NCBI GenBank assembly: GCA_002007465.1
Contig: LNAC01000738.1
Coordinates: forward strand, 694,037-758,036
Direction of reading: 5' to 3'
Origin: Ailurus styani
Taxonomy: Eukaryota > Chordata > Mammalia > Carnivora > Ailuridae
DNA length: 64,000 nt
Shown: positions 25,000-37,090 of the stretch, one piece after another
Position numbering within the stretch: the stretch's first letter is position 1
How the letters are laid out: every line of letters starts with the position of its first letter
Made by a program: the position numbers and the translations under genes
The notes under the pieces: model-generated
What the model was told of the DNA's origin: nothing
Seen by the model: only the letters and a program-made list of their open reading frames with translations
Databases searched by the model: none

Positions 25000-25215
25000 T
25001 AAAATTTGTGAGCCCATTGATGTGCCAGGACTGAGGTAGATACTTCGTATTCCTTATTTGACTTACTCCTCGGAGCTACTGTACAAGGTCGCAATCATGC
25101 CCATCTTTGAGGGTGCATCTTTCTTTCAAAGTCAAGGTCCAAAAGGTTAAGTAACTCACCTGAGAGCTATAAAAGCGACAGAGGAGAAAGCAAACTCAGA
25201 TCCAGCTAACTGTGG
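25000..25215 (-). repeat. MIR, near complete
   Basis: Antisense MIR in order: 'tgtgccaggactgaggtaga', 'ttgacttactcctcggagct', 'aaggttaagtaactcacctg', and 'gaaagcaaactcagatccag'. Confidence 0.75.
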
Positions 25216-26640
25216 AAAAACTTCCACAAAATAACAAACTTATTTTTTGCAATTGAGCCAAGAAAATTTGCACATCCCTCTCTGAAAATTCTGAGCCGGG
25301 ATTAAGAAATGCAGATTCTGCTACAGACCAGTGCATTTTCAGCATGGGTTCATGGACGCCTCTCTTAAGTGGTGGGAGCAGACGTCATCAGGGAACAAAG
25401 AAAAGGGTTCCAGATTAGAAATGGGGAAGAGCGTGGAAAAAAATCAAAATGGAACATGAATTTGCAAGGGCTTGAGGAATAATGGCAGATGGATTTCAGC
25501 AAAAGAAGATGATTTCCTGGGAATTATCTGGTAAGGACCCAGCCTTCTACCACAGTGGATGTTCCAGAAGGACACTGGGAGCAGCGACAGTAGCCAAGCC
25601 AACATTGTTCTTGAGGGCAGGTCCAGGTCCCCTCCCTCCCGCTGGAGGTGGCCTTGCTTTAACTGCCCATCCTGATGGTTCAAGATGTGAGTCATCGACT
25701 ACAGTAACAAAAAGACTTGACGAAAAATAAGAGGAGTGAAATCTTTGATGTCTGGCACTTCTGTTATTAAGTCAATCTCAGGGGTCCAGTGTAACAACAA
25801 CTAGCCATACCCCCAAAGCCCAGATGGCCCGAGCTATCACCACATGTAGCTACTTTATGACACAAGGAATTGGGCATCAAAACAGTCTGGATGACTGGGG
25901 AGATGTTCACCCAGCAGCTCAAAATTGAGAGTCAGGTTGCTCTCACTAATCACTACTTACGCCCCCCACTTCTGCATTTATGGAATGAGGTAGAGGCTGC
26001 TGGCTCCAATTCTGACAGGGAGAGACAGGTCATGTGACTGACACTAGGAAATAGTAGGGCCCAGGGAAATGGATCCTAAATCCCTCCTCTGAAGGGAGGA
26101 GCAAGCCACTGCCCCGTGAAGGCAATTGCCGACAACTGACAATGGGATCCAGTATGGCCAGATCTTTCCATCTGCAAAATAATCTGAAAATATGTAGTTT
26201 ATGTGTAGTCTCTGGCTTTTAAAATTTGGCAAGTAATACAATAGGATGAGTCAAAACTGAGCCCGGAGCGGCTCTGTGTCTACCGCAGGCCACAAATTTG
26301 GATTTCCTCCAAAACCCTCCTTCGTTGTGAATTGTCTGTGTTCAGTCATTGGCCACATCTCTTTGTTCTTGATACAAGGCGTTCCATTCACAAAACTAAG
26401 GTTATAGGTATACACAACCTCTACAGAGCCACAGCAGCTACTGGGGCCTGTCACGTGCCCTCTCCCCTCCTCCTTGCATCTCATTCATCAATGTTCAGTT
26501 GTCCTCATCTGAGCAACTCAAGTACCTCCATGTGCTCTCTCCTCTCCTGTGATCTGAAGGTTGTACCATATAGTTGGTTGGGTAGAAATTCCTGATCCCC
26601 AAAAGATTTGCTACCCCTCTTGTGGACTGTCACTTAATCT
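25216..26640. other. Unique sequence, no gene seen
   Basis: Two opposite-strand open frames of about 80 codons overlap at 25444-25730. Neither has a recognisable family. Confidence 0.4.
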
Positions 26641-26745
26641 CCTACAGCCACTAACTACGAACACAATCACCACCATCACGGGCATTTCCTAGGTACCCTC
26701 TACCAAGCTAGCTGCCATATACATCCTCAGTCCAGGTCATTTTCC
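26640..26745 (-). repeat. Possible MIR scrap
   Basis: 'taggtaccctctaccaagct' and 'catatacatcctcagtccag' weakly resemble the antisense MIR end. Confidence 0.3.
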
Positions 26746-26764
26746 CACGTGGATGGGGTTGTGT

Positions 26765-27005
26765 AGTGATCACCAGCATGGTACCTGGGTCAGACAGTCT
26801 GAATCTGAATCCCAGTTCCTCCACTTCCTAGCTGTAAGACTTGAAGCAAATCACTCAACTCCTCTGGGCCTCGAGGTCCCCAGCTGTAAAAAGGTGATAT
26901 TAACCACATATCGAGGGTAGGCAGCAAGCATTGAATGAGCTATTATACGTAGAGCCTTCGAAATGGTGCCTGACACATAACACGTGTTACATGGATTTGC
27001 TAGTG
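26765..27005 (+). repeat. MIR, almost full length
   Basis: The best-preserved MIR here. Sense order: 'cagacagtctgaatctgaat', 'tccacttcctagctgtaaga', 'cttgaagcaaatcactcaac', 'agctgtaaaaaggtgatatt', 'tggtgcctgacacataacac'. Confidence 0.9.
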
Positions 27006-29245
27006 TGATACTTCAAAAGGACTGTGCAGCACGATTAGCAGAGGTATTGCCCAAAGGGGATCCTGATGAACAGAGACAAAATTAGAAGACAGAACAAAGG
27101 TTTGGAGAGGCCCGGTGCAATCCCACTATCACACTCCCTGAAGCAGTCACTCCTTTCCACAAGGTCACAGAAGGAAAGAAATGCACGAAAGGCAAAGCGA
27201 GGCAGCATATTGCTGCTGGCTGGGCTGCAGTTAGCAGGAAACTGAGGCTGAAGTGGGTCTGAACTGGCGCGAGGCTCTGGCCCCACTGTGGACTCTGGAA
27301 AACGAGGTGGGAGTCGGCAGCGTGCCACTGTGGCCCGGCCCCCATGGCTCCCGGTGGTCTAGAACCAAACTATCGGGAAGGCCGGCTGTGCCTCCTTTCT
27401 CCCAAAACCAAACCCTGAACTTCAGATGCTGCCCCGGCTGAGGAGAGGCAGGGTATCAAGGCCCATCCCCCTCTACACACCCACACCCCCTTCCTAGAAA
27501 TCAACAGACACACAGGCTTTTTCTGATTTCCGCTACACAAAAGGGAACGGATATAAACAATAACGTCTGGTCTCTTCTGGGCTGAAAAGCAGTATCTGCA
27601 AGGTGTGGGGGAGAAGAGAAGGGAGAGGATGGATAGGAGGACCTCTCATTTCCCCACGCTTCCAGAGGAAGAGAGAAACTTCCAGGAGAGGGGAATGCAA
27701 AGGCAGCCCCTCCCCTAGAGCTGGGGACATTTCATGGCCTGGAACACGTCACCCCTGTCTCTTCCTCCCTGGAACTGGAGCAACTCCCCGGACCCTGACC
27801 CACCTTAGAGAGGAGTAAAGCAGGGAGGGAGGGAGGAGAAAAGAACCCTGAGCTCCTGCCAGTGGCCCACTTTGAACAACACATGTGAACAATAAACACA
27901 GCAGGAGTGACCCTGACACCTCTGCAGCCTTCAGGTTTCCTTTAGTGTAGAGTGCGGATTGTACTAGTGGTTTCTTCTTGCTCTAACGCTCTAGAAACCA
28001 TATGCTGTGAGCTCAGGCACCCTATCATACCACTCACTGTTCAAGTATAAAAACCGTATTGCCATAACCTTGGTCCCTAGAGAAGCCACACAAATGGGGT
28101 CACTGAATTTCATCAGCCTAATTTTACACCTCGCCCCCATGCAGGAAGTGCCTTCACTATACTCCGCCCATGTCCCATGAATAACTGCCACCCATTCGTG
28201 GGAGCGCTCAGGTGCAGAACTCTGAGTCAAGGGGAAAATCACTTTGAAAAACTAGTTCTCTGGCTGCTGAGGAATCGGGCATTCTGTTGGTCAAGGGTCC
28301 ATGGATTTCAGGCACTTCTGACTTGCTGCAAACAATTACCACTTGTTCTGTGATTCCTCAAGCTTGTTCTCAACTCAAATTCCATCCGGACGTTTCAGAG
28401 TTAGCAGAGCATGTAAAGGGGGGTGTTTGTCACCTGCTCAGACATTTTTCAGATGCTTTTTGTGATTGGATAAGCTCAAACATAGCTTTGTTTTAAACCT
28501 TCCAACATGCTTTCTCTTGATCTTGATGGAAAAGAGCGTTTGACAGGAAAGGGGGATGTTACCCTTGTTTGGACTCTTACAGGAAAGGATGTGGAAGGCT
28601 TGGGGGGGGTTATTCTATCAACATAAATGTGACCCCTAATGAAAGAGGCTGCTCGGAGTGACACAGAGAAAATACAACTTCATGAGGGACATGGGGAGGA
28701 TGGAATCAACAATTAAAATTCTATCTGACAATACTTGTTTTGAACACAAGTGAGGTTTTAGGCTATGCAAGATTTTTCTTTTCATTGAAAGAAAGAAATC
28801 AAAAACTGGCTGTAATTTGACACACCATATTGCGATGCTGTTATTTAGAAAACTAAACATATGTATATATAATTTTTCAAACAAAGATGTTGTTGTTGTT
28901 GTGTTAAGTGTAAAGCCCACAGCAGTTCTGTTTGTTATAAACATTGGGTCTAATCCAGGGAAGGGGAAAGATTACTTTTCCTGCCACAAGAGTCTTTACT
29001 TCCATTAGCTCTGGAAAAGAGTTTTTCAAAATTACAGTCTCTCTCCTTTTGGACCCCAAGAAAATAGGAGGATGGAGAATGGGCTCTGGATCTTTGCTCA
29101 CGTAAGTTACATTTGAAATAGCAGAGAAGGATTTCGGAATTGTCTTTAGAATCAACTGCCTTCTCCCTGACACATATTATAAGGTCTAAAAAGGAGAGAA
29201 AATTAATAAAATAAAATGGGTGACAGAGAACAGAAGCTGTTATTA
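27006..29245. other. Unique sequence with a small GC/CpG-richer patch
   Basis: About 27250-27440 has more CpG than its surroundings (GGCGCGAGG, CCCGGCCCCC, GCCCCGGC) but no promoter-like element or exon that I can defend. A (GTT)n run lies at 28888-28902. The remainder shows no repeat or gene. Confidence 0.35.
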
Positions 29246-29249
29246 TTTA

Positions 29250-29455
29250 CTGCTGCTAATAATAATGTTAGGTGCCTACTTGCTATAGGCAGAATATTGA
29301 CCTAGGCCCTGTCAATGCTTTCATTATATCCATTTTATAGATGAGGAGACCGAGGTATAGAAAGAGTATTAACTTTCTCAGTAAGTGACGTAGCTAGAAT
29401 GCAATCCAGGCAATGTGGCTCCACATTTCAACCACTACATTTTACAAGTGTCCGG
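29250..29455 (-). repeat. MIR
   Basis: Antisense MIR: 'attatatccattttatagat', 'gaggagaccgaggtatagaa', 'tcagtaagtgacgtagctag', 'ggcaatgtggctccacattt'. Confidence 0.85.
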
Positions 29456-29640
29456 CCACTACGGCAATGCTGAGACTTTGCTAGGTGCTTTAAATTCTGC
29501 ATCTCATCTAATCCTCAGAGCAGTGTGGATTTCCACACCCCAATTTATAGAGGAGCCAAATACAGATCCAAGAGACAAGTAACTAGAAAAAGGGCACACA
29601 GTAGTCAAGTAGCAGAACCAGAATTTGAAAGAGACCTGAC
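29456..29640 (-). repeat. Second MIR, same orientation
   Basis: Repeats the antisense MIR order directly after the previous copy: 'atctcatctaatcctcagag', 'ccaatttatagaggagccaa', 'gtcaagtagcagaaccagaa'. Confidence 0.75.
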
Positions 29641-29815
29641 AGATTACAAAATTTATAAGAAGTTGTATGTCAAGTACCCTGAGCTGGGAACTAGGAATTT
29701 ATGCAAAACAGAAAACATGGTCCCTGTATGGACAAAGACTCTCTCTCCTCCTGTTGAGACAGGAAGACAGACAAGAAGAAAGATGTGACAGTACAATGTG
29801 ATCATTGTAGAGGAA
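29641..29815 (-). repeat. Possible L2 fragment
   Basis: 'aagtaccctgagctgggaac', 'acatggtccctgtatggac' and 'gtgacagtacaatgtgatca' are weak antisense L2-like words. Confidence 0.4.
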
Positions 29816-30752
29816 CCCGATTTTTTAACTGCTGGACCCTGAGATCTTAGAGTTCACCCTCGTGTCTTATCCACCTTTATGATTGCCCCAATGAGTAGAT
29901 GTGCTAGATTAGAATAGGTCCACCATGCTTCTTAGGTGATCTTCTGAAGTAAAGAAGCAATCCCAGAGAATCTATGAGCTTCTCTAATGCATTCGGTGCA
30001 AAAATTAGAATAGCACACAAATTCTAACTCTTCCAGCACTTTTCCCACAAAGCAAGCTTAGCTGGAGTTTTTCAAAACAAACTCAGTAGCTTTGAAAGGT
30101 TAGAAGAGTTACTTAAATACAAAGGTCTCTAAGACTATTGGAAGTGGAAAGAAAAACTGGAAGAAGAAGAAATAGGAGGGTTCTACCGATTTGTTGACTG
30201 GGACCAAATATTCCATTAAGTTTCTAAATTTGGTCCTAGAAGTATAACCAGAAGGAGGGTCCACTGTCTGTGTGGATGAACGCTGGTCCTCTGGTTTCCA
30301 GGTAGGAGTCAGATGGTGAAAAAGGAGTGGAAAACCTTACACATCTGCCGCAATGATTGATGGTTGGAGGGAAGAAAATCCCATTTTTCACAAATTATGG
30401 GCCTTTTTTTACTGCTGGTAATGCACAGAAGATTAAACTGAAGTCTGTATTTCACAAATGGGAGGACCAAATGATTTAAAACCTTTGTTATAATGACCTA
30501 CTTTGGAGTGAAGAATCAATTTCTTTTACAGCAAGAATCTGTTAATTTAGGGAAAGGGAGAGAGGGAGGGAGGAAGCACAGGGACTGAGCGTAAGAGGAA
30601 AGGAAGAAAAGGCGGAGAGAGAAAATAGCTTAGGAAGTTGGGTAGCATTTTCTGGCTCTATTTTTAATATCGAGCCATTTGGAGGTCATTGTGCATTGTG
30701 GAAAGAGGATGCACTTTAGATTCCGTTTTTAGTCCTGGCTCTGGCCTTTAGG
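29816..30752. other. Unique sequence, no gene seen
   Basis: AT-rich with a purine-rich run at 30550-30625. No gene recognised. Confidence 0.4.
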
Positions 30753-31263
30753 CGGTATATTAGTTTCCTACTGTTGCCGTAACAAATTCACACGAATTTA
30801 GTGACTCTCAACAATGCAAATATATTACCTCACAGTTCTGGAAATCTGGAGTCTGACACATGTCTCACTGGGTTAAAATCAAGGTGTCAGCGGGACTGCA
30901 TTCCTGTTTGGAGGCTTCAGGCAAGAATCTGTTTCCTTGTCCTTTCCAAGTTTTTATAGGGCCACCCAAATTCCTTGACTCAAGGCCCCCACTCATCAAC
31001 AAAGCCAGCAATGGCCTGAGTTGCTCTAATGTCACATCACTTTGACATTGACTCTTCTTTTGCCTCCCTGGTCCACTTTTAAAGAGCCTTGGGGTTACAG
31101 TGGGCCCAGCCAGATAATCCAGGATAACCTGCCTTTCTTTAGGCCAGCTGATTAGAAACCTCCATTCCATCTGCAACTTTAATTCCCCTTTGCCACACCA
31201 ACATAATCACAGGTTCTGAGGATTAGGATGTACACATCTTGGGGAAGGGGGTGGCATTATTCT

Positions 31264-31303
31264 TTTTTTCTTTTTTTTAAATAAAGATTCTATTTATTTA
31301 TTT

Positions 31304-31337
<34 letters not shown>

Positions 31338-31473
31338 AAGCGAAAGAGACCACCAGCAGGGGGAGCAGCAGAGAGAGAGAGGGAAAAACAGACTCTCTAT
31401 AGCAGGACCCTGGAATCATGACCCAAGCCAAAGGCAGACACTTGACCATCTGAGCCACCCAGGAACCCCAGGG
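31264..31473 (-). mobile_element. Can-SINE, older subtype, nested in LTR
   Basis: Reverse SINE with a long (GA)n run at about 31306-31336. Its head end reads 'GAGCCACCCAGGAACCCC'. An approximate target duplication, GTGGCATTATTCT at 31251-31263, matches GAGGCATGATTCT at 31474-31486. It carries a CTCF-like core at 31353-31366, listed separately. Confidence 0.9.
31353..31366 (+). promoter_or_regulatory. CTCF-like core motif inside a SINE
   Basis: CCAGCAGGGGGAGC agrees with the usual CTCF core CCASYAGRKGGCRS at 13 of 14 positions, the exception being A for C at position 12. Some carnivore SINEs are known to have spread CTCF sites. Whether this single copy is bound cannot be told from sequence. 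Confidence 0.45.
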
Positions 31474-31497
31474 GAGGCATGATTCTGGCTAGCACAG

Positions 31498-33226
31498 GTG
31501 CTGTGAAACCTTGACAACTTTCTCGGCTAACCCTCAGTTTCCCCATCAAATGGTGAACAAACTTGCTTCCCAGGAAGTCTGTGAAAATTAAACAGTGCAC
31601 CTGTAACTCACGAGTAAGATGATGGTAAGAGCACCTGTCTTTCTGAGCTCTTAATACACTTCCGGCTACTAGGAAGGTAACAGTGTCCATAAACCCTTCC
31701 CTAATGACCCAAGTAGTCAATTAACAGTACAAGTTGACCATTCTATTTTAAGATTCTTTTTACTTCCTTTTCCAATATAGCAAGCTCTCTAGAATGCTTT
31801 TGGCAAGCTGCCTTCAGCATTAGTACATCCACATGCCCCCACAGCCGGGCTCAGGCCTGGCAAGAAGCCGCAAATTTGGTTTTGCTACTTAAGCCAAGGG
31901 GCTTTTTCCATCTTTGCTTTCAACACAGAACCCTGCCGGGAATCAAGGCAGCTGAAGAAATGGAGACAGAATTGAAAGGGTGTCTTCAGCGATTTGGCTT
32001 CTCCTGTCACAAGGAGCAATGGGAATCCCAGGGCATGAACTCCGTCGTGTGTCAGTAGGTCAAAGGCCCCCAGTGACCTCCCTGGGTAAATGGCAAGGTC
32101 TCCTATCGTGAAGGTGGGAAGTTCTCATCTCAGAGGATGAAAGTAAGAGTCGCCAAGCACTATCCTCCTTCCATGAGGAAGGGTAATGGCTCCTCTGCTG
32201 ATGGCTCTCGGACACCACCTCGTGGCTATCGCAATATCCTGAGGGAGCTGCCCTTTGGTGAAGCTAAGCCTCAATGCTGGAAGCTCTGCCAGGAGTCCAC
32301 CAGTTAACTAGGTCCCTGATTTCACGCCTGCTGGGTCTGTTGGAAATTCAAGGGAGCTGCTCCAAGGAGCAAGCCAGGTGCAAGATCTGGCTGAAGAAGA
32401 AACGAGAACATTTACAGGCAGAGCCAAGCCACAGCACCATGGGGATCAGGAAGTGAGGGGTTACCACAAAGCTGGTGACCTGTAACAAGCACTTCCGGGT
32501 CAAGTCATGATGTTCTCCACAAGAGCAAACACTAGGCCAGACGCTTGCATCCTCAAGCCACAGACCTCCAGGGATCTTCACTCCCACGGCTTCCCCCCGA
32601 CAGGGAAGACCTAGTCTCTGCTCCACAGAACCCCTGTTATGTGGGGGCAGCAGCTTCCACCATCAGATTGTATCACGTTTTGTTGGGAGAGAATGAAGTT
32701 TTCCGCTTTGTCCTATGACAAAATGGAAGTGAAAGTGGAACTAAAAGTCCATCTTCCACGGCCTATTTCTGTCACACCAGGATGCCCTTTCAAACTGAGG
32801 AAGAGGAAGAAAGAAGGAGAAGCAGCAGCAGCAGCAGAATATCCTCAGTGGAATATACTCAGGCTAGTATATTTAGAACAATATGGGCACTGCTTGTAAG
32901 TATTTGACGTCATTCAACTTTGACAGGGAAAAAAAATATCTTTGCAAGTTTCCATAATCTACTGATAGTCCGTTCTCTTAGAGAAAACAAAGTTTCCAAA
33001 ATTATCTGCACCCCACCCCCGTCCTCTTGCACATTCTGGAATGTTTAGGGACTAGTTCTGCTCCGTGACAGCTGCCTCCAATGTCTTGGGAACTGAGAAC
33101 TTTCCAGAGTGGCAAGGGCAGTAATGGGTGAAGGCAGAGCCCTCGAGCCAAACACGCTTACATATACTCCCTCAGGCAGCTGAGGCTTTACCCAGAACAG
33201 GGAAAGGCAAAGATTCAAGGGCAACG
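31498..33226. other. Unique sequence, no gene seen
   Basis: Contains a short (AGC)n run at 32819-32837, which gives a poly-Ala stretch in one chance frame. No interspersed repeat recognised. Confidence 0.4.
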
Positions 33227-33240
33227 AGAAGGGTTGTTGG

Positions 33241-33448
33241 GGTTCCTGGGTGGCTCAGTGGGTTAAAGCCTCTGCCTTCGGCTCAGATCATGATCTCAGG
33301 GTCCTGGAATCGAGCCCCGCATCAGGCTCCCTGCTCAGCAGGGAGCCTGCTTCCTCCTCTCTCTCTGCCTGCCTCTCTGCCTACTTGTGATCTCTGTCAA
33401 ATAAATAAATAAAATCTTAAAAAAAAAAAAAACAAAAGAAGAAGAAGA
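33241..33448 (+). mobile_element. Can-SINE, mustelid-type, young, with (GAA)n tail
   Basis: Full-length copy with a poly-A tail that grades into (GAA)n at about 33437-33450. Perfect 14-bp target duplication, AGAAGGGTTGTTGG, at 33227-33240 and 33449-33462. The first base pair of the head is diverged (GGTTCCTGGGTGG). Confidence 0.95.
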
Positions 33449-33462
33449 AGAAGGGTTGTTGG

Positions 33463-34265
33463 CCAACCATCCGTGCATCAAAAGAACAAGTAGCCATCTT
33501 CCTCCACACATGCATGGAAGAATGCAGCAGACAAGAAAAAATAAATTTGTCAAAATGGTATAACTGTATGCAATCCCCAAGAGAACTAATGGGGTTACAC
33601 ATACACACACCCAGAGAGTCCTGTGAAATATATCCTACCACTGCCTTATAAATTTTCATACTCCTCTGTGATCCATCATAGCAAATATTACACCCCAAAC
33701 TATCATCCATCATTAGGAGCACTACAGGCAGGCAGGGGACACAGTGCTGAGGGGATTCGCAGGCTCTACTCCCTGAGGAGCCTCCCCCAACCCTGGCAAG
33801 CTATAAATTGGGAGCTCACTAAGGAACAAAGTGCTAAGGCAGCAGGCATTTAGTGGCACCTGTTCCTGCCTGGGAGTGGGGGTGGTGGGGGGTTCCCCTC
33901 TTGGTCTGGGAATTCCCTTGCACCACACAGAGAGTTGGGAAGGCAGACGGTGCCCTCGGCAGAGGATTTCTCCTCAACAGACTCCTGTTTCCCTCTGTAT
34001 GCAGCTGTCACACCTGAGAGGCCCTGGCAGTGTCCTAGGCATGAATTTTCCTGTTGAGGTTCTCCTTCCCTCCGTGAAATGGGTGGCTTTTTAAAAGACA
34101 TTCTGAATTGGGACCCCCATACTTTCATCAGGTCTTTCCCAAGCCCGTCAACCTCAGGATGTGAGAGAAACAGTGGGAAAAAATTAAAAAACGAGAGAGG
34201 ATTAAAAAAGAAAGGGCAGGAAGGCAAAAGAGACCAAGGAGGACCGGCACCTGTATATATAGCCT
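33463..34265. other. Unique sequence, no gene seen
   Basis: A G-rich patch (GTGGGGGTGGTGGGGGG) lies at about 33877-33894. Overlapping open frames on opposite strands at 33831-34275 are not convincing. Confidence 0.4.
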
Positions 34266-34267
34266 CC

Positions 34268-34365
34268 CATGGCATCCTTGCAACAACCTTAAGAGAGAAT
34301 TATTTGCTCTCATTTTACAGAGGGAAAAAAATTAGACTCCCGTTACTTGATTTGTCCACATGGCA
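34268..34365 (-). repeat. MIR fragment
   Basis: Antisense MIR: 'catccttgcaacaaccttaa' then 'ctcattttacagagggaaaa'. Confidence 0.75.
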
Positions 34366-36078
34366 ATATTATTTTATACTTTATTTTCTCAGAAGGCCAA
34401 CAGGCTGTGCTTGTCTCTACACTCCCAAGAGGTGTGGATAGACCCATTCCTGCATGTCTTGCTCAGAGGTGGACCCCACCACCCCTTTCATCCTATGGAA
34501 GCAGCTGAATGTTGTTGAGAAGGAGAACAGAGAGGTTGGAGAGTCATCAGCCCAGCCAGAAGGTCAACAGGATCAGGAGACTGAGGGTCCAAGGCCTTGG
34601 CTGGAAGTTTGCCAAGTCAAAGAAACACTTCAGCCCAACCTGGTGAAGCCACCTACGTGGGGTGCAGTTCCAGAATGCTAGGGATGGCTGGACACTTGTT
34701 CCTTGATGTGTAGAGCTTAACAAACTGCAGCGTGGTTGCTGTCTCTAAGACAGAGATTCAGAGAATTCTGAAGACAGTAGAGTCTCAGCTGCTCTCCCCA
34801 CCAAGCATGTGGCAAGGATGTGCAGGCATCACGTAGGCCTGGGACAGGCTGAGAAGGGAGCCTGGTCTTCATTGTCTGGGTGGGACCCAAGAAGGTTTCC
34901 TGCCAGGACAAGACAACCCCGAAACTAAGAGGCTGGGGGTAGGCCACCACAGGCAAAACTTGAAGGGGGATTTAACAGAACAGCATCCATATACTGTGCA
35001 CTGCAAAGGTCCCCACAGGGGTGCTTCTGAAGGACCTTCTGATGACACGAAGAGCAAATTTTAAAGTGGACTAGACTACCATTTTTTAAGGTCTGAAAAT
35101 GAGCTTGAATTGCCAAAGTAAATTCTGACAGCTGAAAGTCACTGAGAAGATTTGGGTTCCGGGGATTAGAAAGGGGGGTTCAACACAGCATGTTGGAAGA
35201 TGGCAGGGGAAAAATAGAAAACCAGTATTTTCCAACTTCAACCCTATCAGAGTTAGCACAACCAATAGGTTGGATATATTGAATGCTTCCAAAGTCAGAA
35301 TTCGAACTTTCTTTTCTAACTCCAAAGGCAAAGCTCTTTCTAGTATGATGGGGCTAGAAATCAAATGCAGTTAAGGTTCTGAAACAGATGCTTTGGAATC
35401 AGTTTTTCCTGAGGTTATCAACAGCAGCCTAAATCTGCTTCAGGAATTAAGATCTATTTAGGAATTTACATAGGGATCTGTAGTGGGAATCAGCCCAATG
35501 CCATATAATTTTGTCCACTATGTGTCAAAGCTGTTGGATTGAGAACACAGGCCAACTCAGTGGAAGACGCAGAGAAGTAAGCATAGACAAAGACTGGACC
35601 AAATGGTACTTAGGCTCCTCTGAGGCCTCCAGAGGAGGCCTCAACCTTGGGATGTTTTTAGCAAGAATCTCCTGATCCTTGGCATCTCTTCTTCATTATC
35701 TCCTATCTTTCATCACTCTAGCTATAAACCCTCAACTGTCTTTGTTATATTCAGTGAGGCTCAGTCTCTGTCCCCTACTCCAAGTGTCTCCCCTCTATCT
35801 CCACAGTCTTGAATTAAATCTCTCTTGCCATTTTAACAAGCACCTAGTGAATCATTTCTCATTAACAGCACTGACCCGGTAACCTTCCTGACCAAGTGCA
35901 CAAGGGCGAGGAGAACAGTGACCTCCATGACATGTGTCTGTGGTTTTGCCAAACCTGATTTTCCCCCCATGGTCACCAAATACATTTTGAATTTTCTCAC
36001 CCTTTTCAGATTGTATTAAAGAGAAAACAAAGATTTTGAAAAAAAAAAGAAGAAAAAGAAAAAAAAACCACCTGAAGA
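34366..36078. other. Unique sequence, no gene seen
   Basis: No repeat recognised until an A-rich tract at about 36038-36067, just before a SINE cluster. No gene signal. Confidence 0.4.
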
Positions 36079-36185
36079 GGGGTGCCTGACTGACCCAGTC
36101 GACAGAGCATGTGACTCTTGATCTCGGGTTTGTAGGTTCGGGCCCCACGTTGAGTATAGTGATTACTTAAAAATAAAATCTTTAA
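36079..36185 (+). mobile_element. Can-SINE, short old subtype
   Basis: Short copy: 'GGGGTGCCTGACTGACCCAG', 'GTGACTCTTGATCTCGGGTT', 'GGTTCGGGCCCCACGTTGAG' and a short A-rich tail. It abuts the next SINE with no spacer. Confidence 0.88.
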
Positions 36186-36372
36186 GGGGTGCCTGGGTGG
36201 CTCAGTCAGTTAAGTGTCAGATTCTGGGAGCCTGGGTGACTCAGTGGGTTAAAGCCTCTGCCTTTGGCTCAGGTCATGATCCCAGCGTCCTGGGATCAAG
36301 GCCCGCATCGGGCTCCCTGCTCATCAGGGAGTAAGCCCTCCTCTCTCTCTGCCTGCCTCTCTGCCTACTTGT

Positions 36373-36409
<37 letters not shown>

Positions 36410-36660
36410 GTCAAATAAATAAATAAATAAATCTTAAAAAAAAAAAAAAAAGTAAGTGTCAGACTCTTGGTTTCAGCTCAGGTGCTGATCTCAGGGTCCT
36501 GGGATCAAGACCTGCTCTCCAGGGAGTCTGCTGGTCTCCCTCGCTCCCTCTGCTCCCTCTACCCACTCACACATTCTAAATAAGTAAATCTCTAAAAAAT
36601 AAAATTAAAAATTTTAAATTTTAAAAATAAGAATAGAATAAAATCTTTTTAAAAATTAAA
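36186..36660 (+). mobile_element. Can-SINE split by a younger SINE
   Basis: The head at 36186-36225 (GGGGTGCCTGGGTGGCTCAG…) resumes at 36468 with 'TGGTTTCAGCTCAGGTGCTG' and 'CTCAGGGTCCTGGGATCAAG', ending in a long A/T-rich tail. The break is filled by the copy at 36226-36452. Confidence 0.9.
36226..36452 (+). mobile_element. Can-SINE, mustelid-type, nested
   Basis: Full-length copy with a (TC)n run at about 36377-36405 and an (AAAT)n plus poly-A tail. Target duplication TAAGTGTCAGATTCT at 36211-36225 matches TAAGTGTCAGACTCT at 36453-36467 with one mismatch. The duplication lies inside the host SINE, which fixes the order of insertion. Confidence 0.95.
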
Positions 36661-37090
36661 AAAAAAAACCCTAAAGAAAATATCACAAAGAGACCAAGGG
36701 GAAAGAACCAGTCAGTCTGCAGGACAAAGAAGCCCCTGCAGTGCAGGCTGGTGAGGAAGGGGAGAGAAAGGAAGGAGGTTTCGCCAAGTCAGGCTTATGG
36801 ACTAAATGTTATAGCTTTATAAATTCCCAGAAGTACAAAAAAGATCTCGGTGTATATAATGCTTTAAAAAGTCACAGAAGGAAAAAGGAAATGAATTCAA
36901 CTCACTTGCTTTGGGGGTTGCCTTTAAAAAAAAAAAAAAACAAGGAGGCAGATAAATGCTGCTAACAGAGCTCTTTGCAATGTTGCAAAATGAATAAATA
37001 AAACCTTCCCTGCCAACTTTTTATTATTATGTCTGTCTGACTTTTTAAACGTTTTCTTTAAAAATGTTTTCATGCTTCCTTTTCCCTGAA
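36661..37090. other. Unique sequence, no gene seen
   Basis: Purine-rich then AT-rich. An A tract lies at about 36926-36941. No gene recognised. Confidence 0.4.

Larger units (their letters stand above)
30755..31497 (-). repeat. MaLR-type (MLT1-like) LTR, interrupted by a SINE
   Basis: Antisense MaLR-type LTR: 'tattagtttcctactgttgc', 'cctcacagttctggaaatct', 'gttaaaatcaaggtgtcagc', 'cagccagataatccaggata'. The far edge is displaced by a SINE at 31264-31473 whose target duplication lies in LTR-terminal sequence. Confidence 0.85.

Noticed and set aside
27250..27440. CpG island promoter
   Set aside because: Only a small local rise in CpG, no first exon and no supporting motifs; kept only as a comment in the interval description.
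32639..32899. Open frame with a poly-Ala run
   Set aside because: The alanine run is a (AGC)n microsatellite. The rest has no family resemblance and no splice context.
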